From assembly GCA_012516935.1 (NCBI GenBank), contig JAAYVZ010000231.1:1-32346 (forward strand): 32,346 nucleotides of DNA, in the 5' to 3' direction. The notes beneath the pieces are model-generated. The model worked only from the letters and a program-made list of their open reading frames with translations, ran no database searches and was not told the origin of the DNA. The translations under genes and the position numbers were made by a program. Within the stretch, counting starts at the first letter, position 1; every line of letters starts with the position of its first letter. The stretch is from Holophagae bacterium (GTDB lineage Bacteria; Acidobacteriota; Thermoanaerobaculia; Thermoanaerobaculales; Thermoanaerobaculaceae). Below, piece after piece: positions 16,124-25,312 of the stretch.

Positions 16124-16255
16124 CCCCCCGCCCGGGCGGCTGTAAGCCACGAGCCCTGAGCTGACCGGCCACCACCACGTCCCGGCTTGCGGCGCGGGCG
16201 GCGGCTGTGCTGTGTGGGGGGAGCGGGGGAAGGCTCCCGACGGGTCGGACGGGGG

Positions 16256-16858
16256 TCAGATCTCCTCGCCGGGGGGAAACAGCTCGGGTTGAACGGCAGG
16301 GCCGCCGGGATCGAAGCAGCGCCGGCAGCGCGCTTCGTAAATGTCGGCCTCGCCGACCACTACCTGCTCCTGAGACGGTGAGAGGCGCTGCGTGTAGGCC
16401 GCCGCGGCGCCGCAGCGGGCGCAGATGGCGTGCATCTTCTCGACATCTTCGGCCACCGCCAGCAGCTCGGGCATCGGCCCGAACGCCTTGCCGCGGAAGT
16501 CCATGTCGAGGCCGGCGACGATCACCCGCTTGCCGAGATCAGCGAGGTGGTTGCACACCCTGACGATATCGGCGTCGAAGAACTGCCCCTCGTCGATCCC
16601 CACGACCTCGGTCCGCGGGTCCAGAAGGCCGAGGATCTCGGCCGCCCGGCTCACCCGCTCAGCCTCGAGACGCCAGCGGGAGTGCGAAACCACCTGCGTG
16701 GCCGAGTAGCGGTCGTCGATAGCCGGTTTGAACACCTGGACCCGCTGACGGGCGATGATCGCGCGCCGGAGCCTGCGGATGAGCTCCTCCGACTTACCGG
16801 AGAACATGCTGCCGGTCACGACCTCGATCCAACCGCCCCAGGGGGTACGCGGGTGCAT
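16256..16858 (-). CDS. tdk: Thymidine kinase, type II
   Basis: 200 residues. It phosphorylates thymidine to dTMP in the salvage pathway. The ATG at 16858 is preferred over a start 87 nt upstream because a GGAGG ribosome site lies 4 nt before it and the core begins just after ([17 protein letters not shown]). The P-loop GSMFSGKS is at 16-23, the Walker B-like DEGQFFD follows, and the lasso region ends with Cys pairs CARC and CRRC that bind structural zinc. All are features of the TK1-like family. A TAGGAT on the minus strand at about 16877-16882 could be the -10 element. Confidence 0.93.
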   Translation of the reverse strand: MHPRTPWGGWIEVVTGSMFSGKSEELIRRLRRAIIARQRVQVFKPAIDDRYSATQVVSHSRWRLEAERVSRAAEILGLLDPRTEVVGIDEGQFFDADIVRVCNHLADLGKRVIVAGLDMDFRGKAFGPMPELLAVAEDVEKMHAICARCGAAAAYTQRLSPSQEQVVVGEADIYEARCRRCFDPGGPAVQPELFPPGEEI

Positions 16859-17109
16859 GGCGCCTCCAGCGCCGAATCCTACCACCCGCCCACGCCGCCC
16901 ATGGTCTGAAGGCCCGGGGACCGGATCGTGAAGGTCATCGCGCACGGTCGCTCCCCTACCCAGCGCAGGAGCCGGTCACCAACGAGGCCGGGTCCTGCTC
17001 GACAGCCCACTGCCCTGGCATGGACAAGGGATTCCAGCAGCAGGAGAACCGCGCTACTCTTCACCCGGCCCCGCAGCGGATCGGTCCAACGGGCGCCAAG
17101 GAGCTGGCG

Positions 17110-17301
17110 ATGAATCAGAAAACGCTCGGCGTCGGGCTACTGGTCGTGGGGGGCCTCTTGTTCTTGGTGTCGGCCGCGGCTGACACCATCGGCGTCGGCG
17201 CGGCCCCGGGGTTCGGCTGGAAGCAGATCACCGGTGTCATCGCCGGTGTGGTGCTGGCCGCCGTCGGCGCAAGCCGCCTACGGCCGGCGAACAGAGGCTG
17301 A
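17110..17301 (+). CDS. Small two-helix membrane protein
   Basis: 63 residues. The ATG at 17110 follows AAGGAG at a spacing of 6 nt, which decides against a longer frame starting at 17020. Two hydrophobic segments are seen: VGLLVVGGLLFLVSAAADTI and ITGVIAGVVLAAVGASRL, joined by a short Gly/Pro loop, with a basic C-terminus. The family is not recognised; it resembles many small DUF-type hairpin membrane proteins. Confidence 0.55.
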   Translation: MNQKTLGVGLLVVGGLLFLVSAAADTIGVGAAPGFGWKQITGVIAGVVLAAVGASRLRPANRG

Positions 17302-17368
17302 GAAAAGGCGCTGGCGCCGGGCGGCCGGCTGGGCTCGGATCCCAACCGCGGGGTCGCGGGCACCAAGC

Positions 17369-18511
17369 TCAGCGGAGCGCGTTCTTCGGCTGCCACCCGA
17401 CCTCCACCCGCTGCGTCAGCGCTGCCAGCGCCTCCTCGTGAACCTCGACCCCGACACCAGGACCTTCGGGCAGGGGGAGGCAGCCGCGGTCGTCGAGCTG
17501 CAGCTCTCGAGCCGCCAGGTCACGGGCGAGGTAGCGGCTGGGCGCGGATAGGTCGCCGGGCAGCGACACCTCGGGCACAGTCTGCAGGTGCAAGCAGGCG
17601 GTGCGGCCGAGGCTGGACTCGAGCGTCCCACCGACGAAGACGTCCCAACCGAGATTGCGGGCCTGGGCAGCTAGCGCTCGTGCAGCCAGCACGCCTCCCA
17701 CCCGTCCCGGCTTGAGGTTCAAAACGCGGCCCGCGCCCGCGCCCGCAGCGCGCTCGAGGTCAGCGGGGCTGGCCACCGATTCGTCGAGGCAGATCGCCAC
17801 CCGCAGCTCGCTCTGTAGCCTCGCCAGCCCCGCGAGATCATCGGCCGGCAGTGGCTGCTCGAGCATGCTCAGGCCGAGGTCGTCGAGCCGGCGCAAGACC
17901 GGCAAGTCGGCCGCGCGGTACGCACCGTTCGCGTCCACCCATAGCGGGAGCTGGGGGAAGCGCTCGCGCACGGCACTGACCGGGATCACGTCCCATCCCG
18001 GCTGGACCTTGAGCTTGACCTGGCTGTACCCCTCGTCGAGCGCGTCCCCGACCGCTTCGAGCAAGGCCCCGGTCGACGACTGGACGCCGATCGCCACCCC
18101 GGCTGCCATCCGCCGCGGCTGGCCTCCCAGCAGCGCCCACAAGGGGCGGTCCAGCCGCCGGCCCAGCAGGTCCAGGACCGCGGTCTCCAGCGCCGCCTTC
18201 GCCATCCGCTCGCCCGGCACCGCCGACCACGCCTTCGTCAGCTCACCGAGGGTGCCCGAGCGCGCCAGCGGCGGCCCCAGGAGGTCGGAAATTGCGTTCC
18301 ATGCCGAGCCGATGGTCTCCGCGGTGTAACCGGGGTCGGCAAACGCGGCGCACTCTCCCCACCCGGTACCGTCGTCGCCGTCAACGCGCACGACCAGCAC
18401 GTCCCGGCGCGCTCGCACGCCCGTCGAGGTCGCGAACGGCGATCGCAGCGGCAGCGCGACGACCCGCAGCTCGAGCCGCGTGATCCGGCCGATGGAGAGG
18501 TCCTCCACCAT
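17369..18511 (-). CDS. menC: o-Succinylbenzoate synthase / N-succinylamino acid racemase-like enolase
   Basis: 380 residues of the enolase superfamily, OSBS/NSAR group. The TIM-barrel residues are complete: KLKV gives K166 and K168, WVDANGAY gives metal ligand D193, LEQPL gives E218, CLDES gives D243, and LNLKPGRVGG gives K267. OSBS makes o-succinylbenzoate in menaquinone synthesis; close relatives racemise N-succinylamino acids. No other men gene is nearby, so the physiological reaction cannot be decided from this window. A TAGGCT -10-like element (18521-18526, minus) ends 9 nt before the ATG and no ribosome site is present, which suggests a nearly leaderless message. Confidence 0.88.
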   Translation of the reverse strand: MVEDLSIGRITRLELRVVALPLRSPFATSTGVRARRDVLVVRVDGDDGTGWGECAAFADPGYTAETIGSAWNAISDLLGPPLARSGTLGELTKAWSAVPGERMAKAALETAVLDLLGRRLDRPLWALLGGQPRRMAAGVAIGVQSSTGALLEAVGDALDEGYSQVKLKVQPGWDVIPVSAVRERFPQLPLWVDANGAYRAADLPVLRRLDDLGLSMLEQPLPADDLAGLARLQSELRVAICLDESVASPADLERAAGAGAGRVLNLKPGRVGGVLAARALAAQARNLGWDVFVGGTLESSLGRTACLHLQTVPEVSLPGDLSAPSRYLARDLAARELQLDDRGCLPLPEGPGVGVEVHEEALAALTQRVEVGWQPKNALR

Positions 18512-18659
18512 CGATCCCCGAGCCTAGGCGCGGCAGCCGAGAGGGTCAAGCGCCGGTGAGACCGGGCGCGACCGCCGTCTACTCACCGGAGGCCGCCTCA
18601 CGCACCAGGTCAGGGCGGTCGCGGCCTCGAAGCGCAGGTGGTCGACCTGGCCCGCTCCC

Positions 18660-18695
18660 AAAAAACCTGGGCCCGGACGATCGCCCGGGCCCCAG
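18660..18695 (-). terminator. Rho-independent terminator of the subtilase gene
   Basis: On the minus strand, a GC-rich stem CTGGG(G)CCCGG / CCGGGCCCAG with an 8-9-nt loop and one bulged base is followed by G and six T residues (18665-18660). It lies 42 nt after the subtilase stop. It is the clearest intrinsic terminator in the window. Confidence 0.8.
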
Positions 18696-18736
18696 TGCTC
18701 TCGCTCAGCCTCGTTGCCGAGGCGATGGCGTTCGTG

Positions 18737-21700
18737 CTACTGCGCGGTGACGCTCACGTCGTCGATGTGGCAGTCGTTGCCATACCCGGAAATACCGAGG
18801 AACCCCACCTGCAGCGCCGACGAGCCCTTGTAGGTCGAGATGTTGACGGTGTGCAGCTTCCAGCCGGTCGAGCCGTCGTAACGGTTGACCGCCGAGCCGA
18901 CGTTGGTCCAGGTGGTGCCGTTGGTCGAGACCTGTGGCTGCACCCGGTCGGCGTACGACGAGTACGCGGTGTCGTGGTACATCCAGAACTTGAGCGTCAC
19001 GGTGGTGTACGAGCTGCCGACGGCGAAGCCGGTGGAACGGAACACCCGCGTCTGGCTACCGTTCGAGGCCGTGTACGAGTTGAACAGCGCCAGCCTGACG
19101 CCGCCGTGCGGCGACACCGAGGGGTGGGTACCCGAAGAGGCGGCCGTCCAGTTGCCAGCGGTGCCGGAGGTGTCGACCACCGACCAGCCGCTGCTCTCGA
19201 ACCCGTCGGAGAACAACGTCGTCTCGGTGATGGGCGCGGCGGTGAAGTTCTTGCCCGTCACGTCGGCGCCCGAGATGGTCACGGACTGATTGGCTGGCGT
19301 GAACGCGTACCCCGCGAGCGCCGGCGTCACGGTGTAGGTGCCGTTGCCGAGGCCCGCGATCGTGTAGGCGCCGGTCGAGCCGGTGGTGGCCGAAGCGCCC
19401 CCGGCCGAGACCGTCACGCCCGACAGCCCGGAGCCGCTGAGAGTGATGGTGCCGGAGATGCTGTAGGTCACCGAGCTCGTCGCCGTCACCGTGACGTCGT
19501 CGAGGTGGCAGTCGTTGCCGTACCCGGAAATACCGAGGAACCCGAGCTGCACGTTCGCCTGGCCCTTGTACGAGGTGAGGTCGACGGTGTGCTGGGTCCA
19601 ACCGGCGGTGGCGGAGTAGCGGCTGATCGCCGAGCCGACGTTGGTCCAGGTGCTGCCGTTGGTCGAGACCTGCGGCTGCACCCGATCGTTGTACGACGAG
19701 TACGCGGTGTCGTGGTACATCCAGAACTTGAGCGTCACCGCTGTGTACGAGCTGCTGATGGCGAACCCGGTCGCCCGATAAAGGCGCGTCTGGCTCCCGC
19801 TCGAGGCGGTGTACGAGTTGAACACCGCCAGCTTGGCGCCGCCGTGCGGCGACACCGACGGGCGGGTCCCAGCGGAGGCCAGCGTCCAGTTGCCAGCGGT
19901 GCCGGAGGTGTCGACCACCGACCAACCGTTGGCCTCGAACCCGTCGGAGAACAACGTCGCCGGCCCGGTCATCGTTGCCGTGAAGTTCTTCCCCGTCACG
20001 TTGGCGCCCGAGATGGTCACGGACTGGCTGGCTGGCGTGAACTCGTACCCCGCGAGCGCCGGCGTCACGGTGTAGGTGCCGTTGCTCAGGCCAGCGATCG
20101 TGTAGACACCGGTCGAGCCGGTGGTGCCGGACTTGCTCCCGGCCGTGACCACGACGTTGGCGAGGCCGGCGCTGTTGTAGGTGATGGTGCCGGAGATGCT
20201 GTAGGTCGGCGCGGCGTTGTTGGTCGTAACGGCAACCCCGGCCGAGGTGGTGGAGCCGCAGGAGTTGGTGGCCCGCGCGGTGATCGTGTGGCTCCCGTCG
20301 CTGACGCTGGCACTGTTCCAGGAAATGCTCCATGGCGAGGTGGTGTCGGTACCGACGACGGAACCGTCGACCAGGAACTCGACCTGCGTGGCGGCGGGAT
20401 CAGCCGTCACGTTGGCGGACAGGGTGACGGTTCCGGTGAGGGTGGCCCCGGCCGCGGGCGCCGAGACGGACACCGTCGGCGGGTTGCAGGTCCCGCCCGA
20501 CACGCCGCTGATGACCAGCGCGTACGGCTGCGAGGTCGTACCGGATTGCCCGTTGCCCGGGACGTTGTAGCCCTTGACGCGGATCGACCAGGTGCCCGAG
20601 GCCGGGCTCGTCACCTTGACCTGCTCGACGTTGTTGGTGTGATCGGCGCCCGAGGTCTTGTCGACACCGTTCGGGTAGTACACCGTGCCGCTGGGGGAAG
20701 TGACGGTGAGATCGAGGTCGTTGACGAGCTTGGCGCCTGCCCCGGTGGTGGCATACGGATCGGTCCACACCAGGGTCACGAGCAACGGATTGGCACTGCC
20801 GCTGACGGCGAAGGTGTAGTCGTGATAGGCGTTGGTGGCGAGGCCCGTGGTCACGTCGTAGACCGCCAGCTTGCGGTCGGCGACGTCGCCCCAGCCGGAG
20901 CCGGGAAACAGCGAGTGCTCGAGGTCCACGCGGCCGTACCCCTCGGCGTTGTTCGGCAGTGTCTTGCCGGTATCCCAACCGGGCGGGATTTCCTTGGTGC
21001 CGCCGGTGCCGTACTGCCCCGGTGCCATGTCCCAGGCGCCGTTGATCAACGTTGCCTTGACCAACGCCGCGGTGGGGTTGAAGGCGTGGGCGGCGTTCTT
21101 GACGGAGTTGGTGACGTTGCTGTTGTTGGCGTGCCAGCCGTCCGCATAGTACTGACGGACGAGCACTGCGGTACCGGCGGTGAGCGGGTTCGACATCGAG
21201 GTGCCACCCTGTGTCACGTAGTACGGACGCTGTGCAGTCGGAACCGGGCAGATGCCCCACTGCTCATACGCCTGGTTCTTGTCGGTGCGAGTCGAGATGA
21301 TGGCGATGCCGGGAGCGACGATGTCGGGCTTGATGCGGTTGTCGTCGGTCGGCCCGCGCGACGAGAAGGCGCCCATACCGCTGGCGTTGTCGGCCATCGG
21401 GTCGTCGCGCAGCGGGTTCACGCTGTAGGAGCAGCCATTGAACCACCCCCAGGTCTTCTGCTCGACCCCGTCGGACGAGGTGCAATCGTTTTGCGGGTAC
21501 TCGTACACGAAGTCGGGGCGGTAGTTCTCCGATGCACCGACCGTGATGCAGTTCTTGGCCGTGCCTGGCGAGCCGATGGAGTCGGTGTCGACGACGCCGT
21601 CGATCGGCTTGCCGTTGGTCGTGCACGAGCTTCCGTACTCCTTGCCATCCACGCCACTGTTGCCGGCGGAGAAGGTGATCACCATGTCCTTGTTGTTCCA

Positions 21701-23077
21701 GACGAACTTGTCGACTGCCTGGGAGGTAGCGTCGTAGACCCCGGCAACAGGCGCGCCCCACGAGTTGGAGTGGACGCGCGCACCGTCGTTGTACGGCGCC
21801 TGGAACAGCGCCGTCAGGTCGGCGGGGATGCCGCCGAGGCCACCCGAGGAGTCCATGACCGACTGGAACACGAGCTGTGCCTTCGGGGCGGTACCGGTGA
21901 ACGACGTCGAAGGAAACGTGTTGGTCGAGGGATCGGCCCCGGAACGGAAACCGTTGCCGACGATCGAGCCCGAGGTATGCGTGCCGTGGCCGCCGCCGGT
22001 GGTCTGGTTGTCGTCCCAGGTCGAGCGGCCTAACGCGTAGCCCTTGATGACGCGCATCGGGTTGGTGGTCGAGCCCTGCTGGCCGTAGTCCTGGTGCAGG
22101 GTCGCCAGGCTGCCGGTGGACAGCCCGGTATCGGCGGCGGCGGCGATCTGGCCCTCGCCACGGATCCCGCGCGCCCACACGTCCTCGACGTCCATGATCG
22201 GTCCCGCGGTGGCGCCGCGGCCGGTGGGGATGTTGGCCGAGGAACGGGCGACGTTGTTGTGGAGCTCGTACCCCGCGAAGCGCTCGACCCACAGGCAACC
22301 GGGCAGCAGGGCAACGTCACGCGCCATCAGCACACTGCACTCGAAGCGGACGATCCACGCCTCCTCACCGCGCGTGATGTCGAGCAGGCCGACCTTGACG
22401 GTGTCGAGCGTCGCCCGCAGTGAGTCGGCGTCACGGTAGTCAGCGAGGTCGAACAGCGCCCTAAGCTGCATAAAGCCGCCCGGCAGCGCCTCGATCACGT
22501 AGTCGAGCTTGGGTGCGATACGGAACGCCGGCTGGTAGAAACCGACCCAGAACACCTCCTGGCGCTGCTCGAGGCTGCTCAGGGTGCCGCGGCTCACCCG
22601 CACCAGGTACGCATTGTCGGGGATGTAGCCCAAAACCGCGATCCGGCTGCTTTCCAGCCACTGTCTGAGGTTGACGAGCATCTCCGGCGACTGGGCCTGG
22701 ACGATGAAATAGTCGCTCGTGCCGGTACCGAACGCGTCGCGCACCAGCTCGGGCGGAAACGAGCGCAGGTCAGGGGCTCGGAACGAGGCGCCGCCGTGAA
22801 CACCGATCGACCGCAGGTCGTCGGTGGCAAAGCGCGCCGCAGCCAGGTCGATGACGTGGGCCTGGCCGCCCTCGACCCCCGCCGCCTGAACGTCGAACCG
22901 GGCCGAGAACGGGTAGAGCTCCTTCCACTCGGGAACGATCACGACCTGGGTTCGGCCCGTCTCGGTGTCGGTGACGACAGGGGCAACGTCAGCCACCTCC
23001 GGAACGTGCCGGGGTAGGGTGTAGGCCACACCACCCCCGAGCGCCAAGGCCACGAGAACCACCAACAAACGCTTCAT
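18737..23077 (-). CDS. Giant secreted subtilisin-like (S8) protease with CnaB-like and MAM-like modules
   Basis: 1446 residues. The ATG at 23077 has a GGAGGA ribosome site and opens a signal peptide (MKRLLVVLVALALGGGVAYT); an upstream in-frame ATG at 23188 would overlap the promoter. Residues about 25-290 form a propeptide-like region. The catalytic triad is Asp316 (AADTGLSTGS), His364 (GGGHGTHTSG) and Ser627 (QGGTSMSNPLTAG), with a long insertion between His and Ser. A proprotein-convertase-like beta domain (about 730-865) and an Ig-like domain (about 870-950) follow. Then come two copies of a CnaB-like beta-sandwich (YSISGTIT...GTYTVTPALAGY) plus a MAM/jelly-roll-like module (LFSDGFE...GYGNDCHLDDVTV), ending at the stop. 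It is secreted and probably degrades external protein. No sorting tail such as PEP-CTERM is seen. Confidence 0.92.
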   Translation of the reverse strand: MKRLLVVLVALALGGGVAYTLPRHVPEVADVAPVVTDTETGRTQVVIVPEWKELYPFSARFDVQAAGVEGGQAHVIDLAAARFATDDLRSIGVHGGASFRAPDLRSFPPELVRDAFGTGTSDYFIVQAQSPEMLVNLRQWLESSRIAVLGYIPDNAYLVRVSRGTLSSLEQRQEVFWVGFYQPAFRIAPKLDYVIEALPGGFMQLRALFDLADYRDADSLRATLDTVKVGLLDITRGEEAWIVRFECSVLMARDVALLPGCLWVERFAGYELHNNVARSSANIPTGRGATAGPIMDVEDVWARGIRGEGQIAAAADTGLSTGSLATLHQDYGQQGSTTNPMRVIKGYALGRSTWDDNQTTGGGHGTHTSGSIVGNGFRSGADPSTNTFPSTSFTGTAPKAQLVFQSVMDSSGGLGGIPADLTALFQAPYNDGARVHSNSWGAPVAGVYDATSQAVDKFVWNNKDMVITFSAGNSGVDGKEYGSSCTTNGKPIDGVVDTDSIGSPGTAKNCITVGASENYRPDFVYEYPQNDCTSSDGVEQKTWGWFNGCSYSVNPLRDDPMADNASGMGAFSSRGPTDDNRIKPDIVAPGIAIISTRTDKNQAYEQWGICPVPTAQRPYYVTQGGTSMSNPLTAGTAVLVRQYYADGWHANNSNVTNSVKNAAHAFNPTAALVKATLINGAWDMAPGQYGTGGTKEIPPGWDTGKTLPNNAEGYGRVDLEHSLFPGSGWGDVADRKLAVYDVTTGLATNAYHDYTFAVSGSANPLLVTLVWTDPYATTGAGAKLVNDLDLTVTSPSGTVYYPNGVDKTSGADHTNNVEQVKVTSPASGTWSIRVKGYNVPGNGQSGTTSQPYALVISGVSGGTCNPPTVSVSAPAAGATLTGTVTLSANVTADPAATQVEFLVDGSVVGTDTTSPWSISWNSASVSDGSHTITARATNSCGSTTSAGVAVTTNNAAPTYSISGTITYNSAGLANVVVTAGSKSGTTGSTGVYTIAGLSNGTYTVTPALAGYEFTPASQSVTISGANVTGKNFTATMTGPATLFSDGFEANGWSVVDTSGTAGNWTLASAGTRPSVSPHGGAKLAVFNSYTASSGSQTRLYRATGFAISSSYTAVTLKFWMYHDTAYSSYNDRVQPQVSTNGSTWTNVGSAISRYSATAGWTQHTVDLTSYKGQANVQLGFLGISGYGNDCHLDDVTVTATSSVTYSISGTITLSGSGLSGVTVSAGGASATTGSTGAYTIAGLGNGTYTVTPALAGYAFTPANQSVTISGADVTGKNFTAAPITETTLFSDGFESSGWSVVDTSGTAGNWTAASSGTHPSVSPHGGVRLALFNSYTASNGSQTRVFRSTGFAVGSSYTTVTLKFWMYHDTAYSSYADRVQPQVSTNGTTWTNVGSAVNRYDGSTGWKLHTVNISTYKGSSALQVGFLGISGYGNDCHIDDVSVTAQ
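18740..20215. repeat. 738-bp in-frame tandem duplication inside the subtilase gene
   Basis: Two adjacent copies of about 738 bp (18740-19477 and 19478-20215), exactly 246 codons, encode CnaB-like plus MAM-like modules. Long stretches are nearly identical in DNA as well as protein (for example around 18760 and 19498, and 19140 and 19878), so the duplication is recent or kept uniform by gene conversion. Confidence 0.85.
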
Positions 23078-23138
23078 CCTGTCCTCCCCCCCGGCGGGGT
23101 CGCGCCCCGCACCGGGACACGCACGAGAAAGTTGCCGG

Positions 23139-23167
23139 ACGTTACGGCTGCTCGCGGAGGTTGTCAA
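23139..23167 (-). promoter_or_regulatory. Sigma-70-like promoter of the subtilase gene
   Basis: On the minus strand TTGACA (23167-23162) and TAACGT (23144-23139) are 17 nt apart. Transcription would start near 23132, giving a leader of about 55 nt to the ATG at 23077. The surrounding 23160-23245 is an AT-rich island in the GC-rich window. Confidence 0.65.
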
Positions 23168-23347
23168 GTAATACCCTGTTTGCGGCAATTGATCTAAAAC
23201 TCATCGCCCTCTCCCAGAATCATCCGAATAATCTTCGTTTTGAGCCGTGCTACCGGCTCTCCGGATGCCGAACCGTGGGCGCCCTGTCCGGCCCTCACTT
23301 CGAGGCCACCCGCACGCTCCCCGGATGGCCGCCGGTGGTGGGTCTGG

Positions 23348-23353
23348 TACCCT
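23348..23353 (+). promoter_or_regulatory. -10 element just before the transpeptidase gene
   Basis: TACCCT ends 7 nt before the ATG at 23361, predicting a message that begins at the start codon. No ribosome site is present. Confidence 0.35.
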
Positions 23354-23360
23354 GAATCGC

Positions 23361-25199
23361 ATGCCGCATCGCGTCACCCCGTCCGGATGCAGTGACCGCA
23401 GACGGCGCAGGCACCCTCATCGGCCTTTTGGACTCACCACGGTGTGCGTGACCGCCATGTGCTGCTGCGCGCTCGGTGCGGCGAGGCTGGCCGCTGATGA
23501 CCCACGACCCGGCGGGCCGCCACTGCCGGCCGAGCTCCTCACCACCGAGGTGCGTTCTCCGCTCGGCATGGTCGCTGCGGCCGACCTGCAGGCGGCCCGC
23601 GCCGGCGCCCGCATGCTCGAGATGGGGGGCAACGCCATCGACGCGGCAGTCGCGGCCACCTTCGCCCTCGGCGTGGTCGACCCGACCTGTGCCGGGCTCG
23701 GAGGCCAGGCGCTGACCCTCGTCCGGCTGGCATCCGGCCGCGAGCTGGTGGTCGACGGCTCGGCGGCCGTCCCGATGGCCGCGGATCCCGCCAAGCTCCA
23801 ACGGCTCAAGGACCGCGGCCAGCTGTACGGCCACGCGGTCGCGGCGACGCCGACGATGCTCGCGGCCATGACCCACCTTCTCCGCCGCTACGGCACGATG
23901 AGCCTCGCGCAGACCATGCAGCCGGCCATCGAGCTGGCTGAGCGGGGGCACACGCTGCGCCCGTACGTCGAGGACGATTTCCGGGAGAAGGCGGCGAAGA
24001 TGGTGGAGAACGACTACTTGAGCGAGCTGTTCCTGCGCAGCGGGCACGGGCCATGGCCTTCCGGCTGCCTGCTGCAGCAGCCTGTCCTGGCTGCAACCAT
24101 GCGGCAAATCGCCGTCGAAGGAGAGGCTGTCTTTTATCGCGGCGCCATCGCCGCCGAGATCGAGGCCGACATGACCGCGCACGGCGGGTACGTTCACCGG
24201 TCCGATCTGGCGGCCGTGCGGGTCGTCGAACGGGCACCGTTGCGGGCCCGGTACCGCGACGTCGAGGTGGTGTCGATCCCCCCCCCCGGCGGCGGGGATG
24301 TCCTGCTCGGCGCCCTCCAGATCCTCTCGACCTTCCCCCCGGAGCTGCTGGAGCAGGACTCCGTCGACCGACTCCATGTGCTCATCGAAGCCGTGCGCAT
24401 TGCCATGCACGACGCCGGCGTCTCGCCGGTACCTCTGCCTCTCGACCCGACCTGGGCGCGCCGCCGCGCCCGTCTCGTGAGGTTCCGAGAGGCGCTCCAA
24501 GATGACGAGATCAGCTCACCCGGGGTACCTGTCGCGCGACCGATGGCCGGCGGGACCTCTCAGATCTCCGCCGTCGACCGCTGGGGCAACGCCGTAGCGC
24601 TGACCGCGACACTCGGTAGTAGCGCCCTGGCTGCCAGCCCGAAGTTGGGCTTCCAGTACAGCTCGCTGCTCAGCGGTTTCGACTACACCAACCCGGAATC
24701 CAAGAACCATCTCGCCCCGTTGCGTGCGCCACACACCACCATCGCGCCAGTGCTCCTGCTTCGCAACGGGGCGCTCACGGCAGTGCTCGGCGGCGCTGGC
24801 AGTGCGCGGATCCCGTCGTCCCTCGTGGCCGTCATCTCCAACCTCGTGGACCGCGGGTTCGGCCTCGGCGAGGCGGTCGCGGCGCCGAGAGTGGTCGTCG
24901 ACCCTCCGGAGCAGACGCGGGTCCTGCTCGAGCTCGCCGGCGGGATCACCGCTGCACACGCCGACGCGCTCGAGGCGCGCGGGTTCTCGAACCAGTTCCG
25001 GCTCACCTTCCCGCCCAGGCCGATCGACATCTGCGCCTTCGGCGGTGTCAACGCCGTGATGGTCGAGCCCGGTGGCGTCCTCGTGGGGGTCGGCGATCCC
25101 CGCCGGCAGGGCGGTGCCGCCGCTCCCTGGGCGGCCGGTGCACCGGCCAGCCACGGTGGACTACCTCCTCATCCGACGCCACGCCTCGCTGCCCGCTGA
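23361..25199 (+). CDS. Gamma-glutamyltranspeptidase family protein
   Basis: 612 residues of the Ntn-hydrolase GGT family, which cleave gamma-glutamyl bonds (glutathione and similar) after self-cleavage into two chains. The N-terminus has an unusually long basic stretch and then a hydrophobic Cys-rich signal-like segment (FGLTTVCVTAMCCCALGAA). Family motifs are GMVAAADLQAARAGARMLEMGGNAIDAAVA near 70-100 and GGQALTL. The likely nucleophile is Thr399 in GGTSQISAVDRWGNAVALT; where most GGTs have TTH, this protein has TSQ, so the second Thr and the His are changed. GGAGSARIPSSL corresponds to the usual substrate-binding GGxxG loop. A periplasmic peptide hydrolase is likely; transpeptidase activity is uncertain. 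Pro/Gly/His-rich C-terminal tail of about 40 residues. Confidence 0.85.
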   Translation: MPHRVTPSGCSDRRRRRHPHRPFGLTTVCVTAMCCCALGAARLAADDPRPGGPPLPAELLTTEVRSPLGMVAAADLQAARAGARMLEMGGNAIDAAVAATFALGVVDPTCAGLGGQALTLVRLASGRELVVDGSAAVPMAADPAKLQRLKDRGQLYGHAVAATPTMLAAMTHLLRRYGTMSLAQTMQPAIELAERGHTLRPYVEDDFREKAAKMVENDYLSELFLRSGHGPWPSGCLLQQPVLAATMRQIAVEGEAVFYRGAIAAEIEADMTAHGGYVHRSDLAAVRVVERAPLRARYRDVEVVSIPPPGGGDVLLGALQILSTFPPELLEQDSVDRLHVLIEAVRIAMHDAGVSPVPLPLDPTWARRRARLVRFREALQDDEISSPGVPVARPMAGGTSQISAVDRWGNAVALTATLGSSALAASPKLGFQYSSLLSGFDYTNPESKNHLAPLRAPHTTIAPVLLLRNGALTAVLGGAGSARIPSSLVAVISNLVDRGFGLGEAVAAPRVVVDPPEQTRVLLELAGGITAAHADALEARGFSNQFRLTFPPRPIDICAFGGVNAVMVEPGGVLVGVGDPRRQGGAAAPWAAGAPASHGGLPPHPTPRLAAR

Positions 25200-25276
25200 C
25201 GCCGACTGGAACCCCTTCGATACGGTGGTCGCGACCAGCCCCGACCAGCTCTACCGAGGTCCCGGCTGCCTTTGGC

Positions 25277-25282
25277 TATCAT
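25277..25282 (+). promoter_or_regulatory. -10 element for the glycosyltransferase gene
   Basis: TATCAT would start transcription near 25289, about 24 nt before the ATG at 25313. No ribosome site is seen in that short leader. Confidence 0.35.
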
Positions 25283-25312
25283 TGCCACCGTGGTGTCGGT
25301 GTCCCCACTCCC

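Noticed and set aside
18638-22033. Very long open frame (over 1100 codons) on the + strand
   Set aside because: It is antisense to the subtilase gene, which has signal peptide, catalytic triad, promoter and terminator. The + strand protein is Arg/Gly/Val-rich low-complexity, as expected of a shadow frame in GC-rich DNA.
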